Shown here: in pieces, positions 13,793-17,292 of the stretch | Position numbering within the stretch: the stretch's first letter is position 1 | Layout: the number at the start of each line of letters is the position of its first letter | Program-made: the position numbers and the translations under genes | The notes under the pieces: model-generated | The model's database searches: none | Seen by the model: only the letters and a program-made list of their open reading frames with translations | Told to the model about the DNA's origin: nothing | Origin: Gammaproteobacteria bacterium | GTDB taxonomy: Bacteria; Pseudomonadota; Gammaproteobacteria; UBA5335; SLRW01 | DNA length: 17,292 bases | Assembly: GCA_007130745.1 (NCBI GenBank) | Contig: SLRW01000004.1 | Coordinates: 1 to 17,292, forward strand | Direction: 5' to 3'

Positions 13793-16228
13793 ATGGCCGA
13801 GAAGCCTGTCGCAAAAAACACCCCGCCTGAAGCCGGAATGGCACCGCTGCTGCCATTGCGTGATGTGGTGGTTTATCCGCACATGGTGATCCCGCTGTTC
13901 GTCGGCCGCGAAAAATCCATCGAGGCCCTGGAAGCGGCCATGACCGATGACAAGCAGATCATGCTGGTGGCGCAAACCAGCGCCGAAGTGGATGACCCGG
14001 GCAGGGATGACATCTACGACTTCGGTACGCTGGCGAGCGTGCTGCAGTTGCTCAAGCTGCCTGACGGTACGGTCAAGGTGCTGGTCGAGGGCAGTCGCCG
14101 TGCCCGCCTGGAGGCCATGGAGCCCGCGGAGGATTGTCTGCGCGCCCGTTATACCTTGCTGGACAGTGATCCCGATGAAGTCGACCGCGAACTGGAAGTG
14201 CTGATGCGCTCGGTGCTGTCGCTGTGTGATCAATACGTCAAGCTGAACAAGAAGGTCCCGGCCGAAGTGCTGACTTCCTTGTCCGGCATCGAACAGCCGG
14301 GCCGTCTGGCCGACACCATTGCGGCCCATTTGTCGCTCAAGCTCGAGCAGAAACAACACGTACTGGAAATGTTGCCGGTACGCCAGCGGCTGGAACACGT
14401 GATGGGTCTGATTGAAGGCGAAATCGATCTGCTGCGCATCGAGAAGCGGATTCGTGGTCGCGTCAAGCAGCAGATGGAGAAAAGCCAGCGTGAGTATTAC
14501 CTCAACGAGCAAATGAAGGCCATCCAAAAAGAGATGGGTGATCTGGAAGACGGCGGCAGTGAGCTGGATGAGCTGGAGCGACGCATCGAGCAGTCCGGCA
14601 TGTCGGCTGAAGCGCGCAAGAAAGCCGAGGCCGAACTGGCAAAGCTGCGCATGATGTCGCCCATGTCGGCCGAGGCTACAGTGGTGCGTAACTACCTGGA
14701 TACCCTGCTCGGGGTGCCGTGGAAGAAAAAGAGTCGTCTGCGCAAGGATATTGGCGTGGCCGAACGGGTGCTGGACGAGGATCACTACGGGCTGGAAAAG
14801 GTCAAGGAACGCATTCTTGAATACCTCGCGGTGCAGCAGCGCGTAAAGCGTCTGAAGGGGCCGATTCTGTGCCTGGTGGGCCCCCCCGGGGTGGGCAAGA
14901 CCTCACTCGGGCGCAGTATTGCGCGGGCCACCAATCGCAAGTTTGTGCGCATGTCACTGGGTGGCGTGCGGGACGAGGCTGAGATTCGGGGCCACCGTCG
15001 TACCTACATCGGCTCGATGCCGGGCAAGGTGATGCAGAACCTGGGCCGGGTCGGCACACGTAATCCGCTGTTTTTGCTCGATGAGATCGACAAGATGGCC
15101 ATGGATTTCCGGGGTGATCCGGCCTCGGCCCTGCTTGAAGTGCTGGATCCGGAGCAGAACAACACTTTCAATGATCACTATCTGGAGGTGGATTTTGACC
15201 TCTCGGATGTGATGTTTGTGGCCACGGCCAACACGCTGGATATTCCGGCAGCCCTGCTCGATCGCATGGAAGTGATCCGGCTGCCGGGCTACACCGAGGA
15301 TGAGAAAATCGCCATTGCTCGCCAGTATCTGGTGCCCAAGCAGATCAAAAACCACGGTCTGGGTGAAGATGAATGCCGGATTGGCGAGGAAGCGCTGCTG
15401 GAGATTGTCCGCCGTTATACCCGTGAGGCGGGGGTGCGTAACCTGGAGCGTGAAATCGCCAAGATCTGCCGCAAGGTGGTCAAGCAGTTACTCAGTGACA
15501 AGACTACCCGTTCGGTGGTTGTGACACCGGATAATATTGCCGATTACCTGGGTGTGACGCGTTATCGCTACGGCATTGCCGAGGAAGCCGACCAGGTGGG
15601 TCAGGTGACCGGGCTGGCCTGGACTGAAGTGGGCGGGGAGTTGCTGTCCATAGAGACGGCGGTGGTTCCGGGTAAGGGCAAACTGATTCACACTGGCAAA
15701 CTTGGTGATGTGATGCAGGAATCGGTGCGTGCGGCCCTGACTGTAGTGCGCAGTCGTGCGGAAAGTCTCGGCATTGACCCCGAATTCCACCAGCACAATG
15801 ACATTCATGTGCACTTGCCCGAAGGGGCGATTCCCAAGGATGGCCCGAGCGCCGGTATCGGTTTGTGCACGTCCCTGGTCTCCAGTCTGAGTGGTATTCC
15901 GGTGCGTGCCGACGTCGCCATGACAGGTGAAATTACCCTGCGTGGTGAGGTGCTGCCGATCGGCGGGCTCAAGGAAAAACTCCTTGCAGCCAGTCGAGGA
16001 GGTTTGCGTACGGTTCTGATTCCCGAAGAAAACCGCAAGGACCTTAGCGAGATTCCAGAGAACATCAAGAGCCGTCTGGAGATTCGCCCGGTGCGCTGGA
16101 TCGATGAAGTTTTTGAGCTGGCTCTGCAGCCCCTGCCAATACCTTCAGGCGCAGATGCTTCCGCCGTCTCCCGGAGCGAGTCTGAAAGCAGTGCAACCGT
16201 TGCTGGCGGCAAGCCGCGCGCACATTGA
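13793..16228 (+). CDS. lon: Lon ATP-dependent serine protease
   Basis: This 811-residue cytoplasmic AAA+ protease degrades misfolded and regulatory proteins. The N-terminal LON substrate-binding domain (about 15-210) starts with PLLPLRDVVVYPHMVIPLFVGR. A coiled-coil linker follows (about 220-300). Walker A GPPGVGKT is at 363-370 and Walker B LLDEID has Asp430-Glu431. The C-terminal protease domain has the Ser-Lys dyad Ser686 (KDGPSAG) and Lys729 (GGLKEK), with the same 43-residue spacing as in E. coli. It is longer than E. coli Lon (784), mainly through a Ser/Ala-rich tail of about 30 residues, likely disordered. AGGA lies 8 bases before the ATG. A sigma-32-type promoter upstream suggests heat induction independent of clpX. 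Confidence 0.98.
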   Translation: MAEKPVAKNTPPEAGMAPLLPLRDVVVYPHMVIPLFVGREKSIEALEAAMTDDKQIMLVAQTSAEVDDPGRDDIYDFGTLASVLQLLKLPDGTVKVLVEGSRRARLEAMEPAEDCLRARYTLLDSDPDEVDRELEVLMRSVLSLCDQYVKLNKKVPAEVLTSLSGIEQPGRLADTIAAHLSLKLEQKQHVLEMLPVRQRLEHVMGLIEGEIDLLRIEKRIRGRVKQQMEKSQREYYLNEQMKAIQKEMGDLEDGGSELDELERRIEQSGMSAEARKKAEAELAKLRMMSPMSAEATVVRNYLDTLLGVPWKKKSRLRKDIGVAERVLDEDHYGLEKVKERILEYLAVQQRVKRLKGPILCLVGPPGVGKTSLGRSIARATNRKFVRMSLGGVRDEAEIRGHRRTYIGSMPGKVMQNLGRVGTRNPLFLLDEIDKMAMDFRGDPASALLEVLDPEQNNTFNDHYLEVDFDLSDVMFVATANTLDIPAALLDRMEVIRLPGYTEDEKIAIARQYLVPKQIKNHGLGEDECRIGEEALLEIVRRYTREAGVRNLEREIAKICRKVVKQLLSDKTTRSVVVTPDNIADYLGVTRYRYGIAEEADQVGQVTGLAWTEVGGELLSIETAVVPGKGKLIHTGKLGDVMQESVRAALTVVRSRAESLGIDPEFHQHNDIHVHLPEGAIPKDGPSAGIGLCTSLVSSLSGIPVRADVAMTGEITLRGEVLPIGGLKEKLLAASRGGLRTVLIPEENRKDLSEIPENIKSRLEIRPVRWIDEVFELALQPLPIPSGADASAVSRSESESSATVAGGKPRAH

Positions 16229-16250
16229 CGCAGTGGCCCCGGGAGTCTGG

Positions 16251-16280
16251 TTGACACATCTTTCGGGCGGCTGATATAAC
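16251..16280 (+). promoter_or_regulatory. Strong sigma-70 promoter upstream of hupB leader
   Basis: A perfect -35 TTGACA (16251-16256), an 18-base spacer and -10 TATAAC (16275-16280, five of six), with an extended TG at 16272-16273. It is the best promoter in the window and lies about 345 bases before hupB. Confidence 0.75.
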
Positions 16281-16467
16281 GAAATTGAAGCAGACGCCCC
16301 AAATCCCGTAAAGGAAGCGGGGCGTGCCGCAACCAGGAGGGCTGCGGCGAGCCGGGCGCGAGCCCGGTAGTCGGGAGTCAGGGGCCAGGTGCACCGGACT
16401 ATCGGCACAGGTACCGGGTTGCCAGGAGGGCGTTGTCCGGGTTGCTTGGAGTGTCAGGGGAGAATCC

Positions 16468-16575
16468 ATGTTGCAGGGGCGGTCGGCGAGCGTGTGTTGT
16501 CACGGAAGCCGACACTGTGCCGGGCATGACCTGCCCGCCACTATTACAGGCGGTGGCACTCCGACGTTTTACTGA
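16468..16575 (+). CDS. Possible 35-residue Cys/His-rich small protein
   Basis: An ATG 5 bases after AGGGGAG (16456-16462) opens a 35-codon frame ending at 16575, 56 bases before hupB. The peptide has Cys10, Cys11, His12, His16, Cys17 and His20 close together (CCHGSRHCAGH), which would suit metal binding, and a Gly/Thr-rich tail. It could be a leader peptide, a small protein or chance. The only direct evidence is the well-placed ribosome binding site downstream of a strong promoter. There is no family match that I know. Confidence 0.22.
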   Translation: MLQGRSASVCCHGSRHCAGHDLPATITGGGTPTFY

Positions 16576-16597
16576 AGTATTCCAACGCGGCTTAAAT
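16568..16597 (+). promoter_or_regulatory. Possible proximal hupB promoter
   Basis: TTTACT (16568-16573) and TTAAAT (16592-16597), each four of six matches, are 18 bases apart. A start here would give hupB a short leader. Multiple hupB promoters are known in E. coli, but this one is weak by sequence. Confidence 0.3.
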
Positions 16598-16631
16598 CAT
16601 CGTCGCGAACAAGACAGGAGAATCTTGCACA

Positions 16632-16904
16632 ATGAACAAGGCAGAACTGATTGACCAAATCGCGGCTTCGGCCGATCTCACCAAAGCCGACGCGGGTCGT
16701 GCACTCGACGCTGTTGTTGACTCCATTACCAAGGCTCTGAAGAAAGGTGACCAGGTTTCCCTGGTGGGTTTCGGCACCTTCTCCGTGCGCAGCCGGGCGG
16801 CCCGTACCGGGCGTAACCCGCAGACTGGCCAGACCATTACCATTAAGGCCAGCAAGGCACCGGCATTCAAGGCTGGTAAGGCGCTCAAGGATGCCGTAAA
16901 CTAG
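16632..16904 (+). CDS. hupB: DNA-binding protein HU-beta
   Basis: This 90-residue nucleoid protein matches E. coli HU-beta in length. It starts MNKAELIDQIA and has the HU/IHF signature GFGTFSVRSRAARTGRNPQTG at about 46-66. The DNA-minor-groove arm contains the conserved RNPQTG with its intercalating proline. It bends and compacts DNA non-specifically as a dimer. AGGAG lies 11 bases before the ATG, a slightly long spacing. It follows lon, as in Pseudomonas and E. coli. No terminator separates it from the two tRNA genes; tRNA-Val begins 11 bases after the stop, so the mRNA 3' end is probably made by tRNA processing. Confidence 0.97.
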   Translation: MNKAELIDQIAASADLTKADAGRALDAVVDSITKALKKGDQVSLVGFGTFSVRSRAARTGRNPQTGQTITIKASKAPAFKAGKALKDAVN

Positions 16905-16915
16905 CGCGCTCTCTC

Positions 16916-16991
16916 GGGTGCTTAGCTCAGTTGGGAGAGCGTCGCCCTTACAAGGCGAATGTCGGGGGTTCAAATCCCTCAGCACCCACCA
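16916..16991 (+). tRNA. tRNA-Val (anticodon TAC)
   Basis: This is a 76-base tRNA with acceptor arms GGGTGCT and AGCACCC, discriminator A and an encoded CCA. The anticodon loop CTTACAA closed by TCGCC/GGCGA gives TAC (valine). The T arm contains GTTCAAA. It starts 11 bases after hupB with no room for a promoter, so it is read with hupB. Confidence 0.97.
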
Positions 16992-16997
16992 GGAGAC

Positions 16998-17074
16998 GGA
17001 GTGGTAGTTCAGCTGGTTAGAATACCGGCCTGTCACGCCGGGGGTCGCGGGTTCGAGTCCCGTCCACTCCGCCA
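16998..17074 (+). tRNA. tRNA-Asp (anticodon GTC)
   Basis: This is a 77-base tRNA with acceptor arms GGAGTGG and CCACTCC, discriminator G and an encoded CCA. The anticodon loop CTGTCAC closed by CCGGC/GCCGG gives GTC (aspartate). It lies 6 bases after tRNA-Val, so the pair must come from one precursor. Confidence 0.97.
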
Positions 17075-17084
17075 ACGCTGAAAA

Positions 17085-17111
17085 GGCGCCCCCCAGGGGG
17101 CGCCTTTTTTT
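17085..17111 (+). terminator. Intrinsic terminator after tRNA-Asp
   Basis: A GC stem from GGCGCCC and GGGCGCC around a short C/A/G loop is preceded by AAAA and followed by seven T (17105-17111). It closes the hupB-tRNA-Val-tRNA-Asp transcript. Confidence 0.93.
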
Positions 17112-17144
17112 ATGTGCCGAAGTACATGAAAGCGCGGCGAGGCC

Positions 17145-17173
17145 TTGAAAATCCGGGCCTGTACCGCTATGAT
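17145..17173 (+). promoter_or_regulatory. Promoter of the initiator tRNA
   Basis: A -35 TTGAAA (17145-17150) and -10 TATGAT (17168-17173), each five of six matches, have an ideal 17-base spacer. The GCGCGC discriminator that follows is typical of stringently controlled stable-RNA promoters. The predicted start is about 8 bases before the mature tRNA. Confidence 0.8.
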
Positions 17174-17187
17174 GCGCGCTTACCGGA

Positions 17188-17264
17188 TGCGGGGTGGAGC
17201 AGTCTGGCAGCTCGTCGGGCTCATAACCCGAAGGTCGCAGGTTCGAATCCTGCCCCCGCTACCA
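17188..17264 (+). tRNA. Initiator tRNA-fMet (anticodon CAT)
   Basis: This is a 77-base tRNA with anticodon CAT in the loop CTCATAA. Three consecutive G-C pairs in the anticodon stem (CGGG/CCCG) and A11-U24 in the D stem mark it as the initiator, not the elongator. The first acceptor pair is mismatched as required for formylation, but as T1/T72 (acceptor GCGGGG with CCCCGC from position 2) instead of the usual C1/A72. CCA is encoded. The start of a terminator-like sequence (AAGAAAGCCCCGG) follows and runs off the window. Confidence 0.93.
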
Positions 17265-17292
17265 AGTTTCTTGAACAAGAAAGCCCCGGTCA

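Larger units (their letters stand above)
16229..16631 (+). ncRNA. Structured 5' leader (or small RNA) upstream of hupB
   Basis: This 403-base gap is not empty. After a strong promoter come consecutive hairpins. A: ACGCCCC/GGGGCGT, 16294-16325. B: GCCGCA/TGCGGC, 16326-16348, with inner CC/GG and apical loop AGGAG. C: CCGGGC-GCGA-GCCCGG, 16352-16367, a GNRA-type tetraloop. D: TAGTC/GACTA, 16368-16401. E: CCGG/CCGG with inner GCC/GGC and again loop AGGAG, 16414-16440. Hairpins B and E share the 10-mer CCAGGAGGGC. The region after 16468 may hold a short ORF. No intrinsic terminator is visible before hupB, so a long leader is more likely than a free small RNA. I match it to no known RNA family. 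Confidence 0.4.

Noticed and set aside
13652..14785. 377-codon minus-strand frame opposite lon
   Set aside because: It overlaps the clpX-lon gap and the conserved lon N-terminus; low-complexity His/Gln-rich shadow.
16294..16440. Known riboswitch or housekeeping RNA (c-di-GMP, TPP, SRP, RNase P) in the hupB leader
   Set aside because: None of the conserved core sequences I know for these families is present.
16324..16575. 83-codon frame through the hupB leader
   Set aside because: Its first half runs through the perfect hairpins and is Arg/Gly/Pro-rich, with no placed ribosome binding site at 16324. Only the 35-codon distal part is kept as a low-confidence candidate.
1..17292. CRISPR array, IS element, prophage or toxin-antitoxin locus
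   Set aside because: No regularly spaced repeats, transposase, integrase or paired small toxin/antitoxin genes were found.

Overview
This window looks like core chromosome of a GC-rich gammaproteobacterium. The evidence is the order tRNA-Leu(UAG)-tig-clpP-clpX-lon-hupB-tRNA-Val-tRNA-Asp, which is typical of Pseudomonas and its relatives, an E. coli-type long membrane-associated FadE, and a DUF3581-like protein. The fatty-acid cassette suggests a lipid- or alkane-using marine lineage (Alcanivorax- or Marinobacter-like). The genus is an inference, not something the sequence proves.

Layout. (1) 1-1479, minus strand: two lipoprotein genes, an FKBP-type prolyl isomerase cut by the window's left edge and an alpha/beta hydrolase. 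(2) 1595-2305, plus: a DUF3581-like protein that carries a MaoC/hot-dog-like GDxNPIH motif. (3) 2435-9921: a TetR-family repressor divergent from a four-gene lipid cluster: fadE, a FATP-type acyl-CoA synthetase, a long FabG4-type 3-oxoacyl reductase and a MaoC-like hydratase. Together these could activate a fatty acid, oxidise it, hydrate it and interconvert the 3-hydroxy and 3-keto forms. No thiolase is present. The divergent gap has a good sigma-70 promoter overlapped by repeats that could be the TetR operator. A strong intrinsic terminator sits between fadE and the synthetase gene. (4) 9944-16228: tRNA-Leu with its own promoter, then the proteostasis set tig, clpP, clpX and lon. lon is preceded by a good match to a sigma-32 heat-shock promoter. 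(5) 16229-17111: a near-consensus promoter, about 340 bases of structured leader, hupB, then tRNA-Val and tRNA-Asp only 11 bases behind hupB, closed by a strong terminator. (6) 17145-17264: an initiator tRNA-Met with its own promoter.

Most of the window is recognisable housekeeping. The parts that known genes do not explain are: the leader upstream of hupB, with consecutive hairpins, two identical AGGAG apical loops and a possible 35-residue Cys/His-rich ORF; an imperfect intergenic repeat bracketing the TetR/fatty-acid cassette at 2321-2348 and 10005-10044; and the apparent hupB-tRNA co-transcript. I see no phage, IS element, CRISPR array or defence system.
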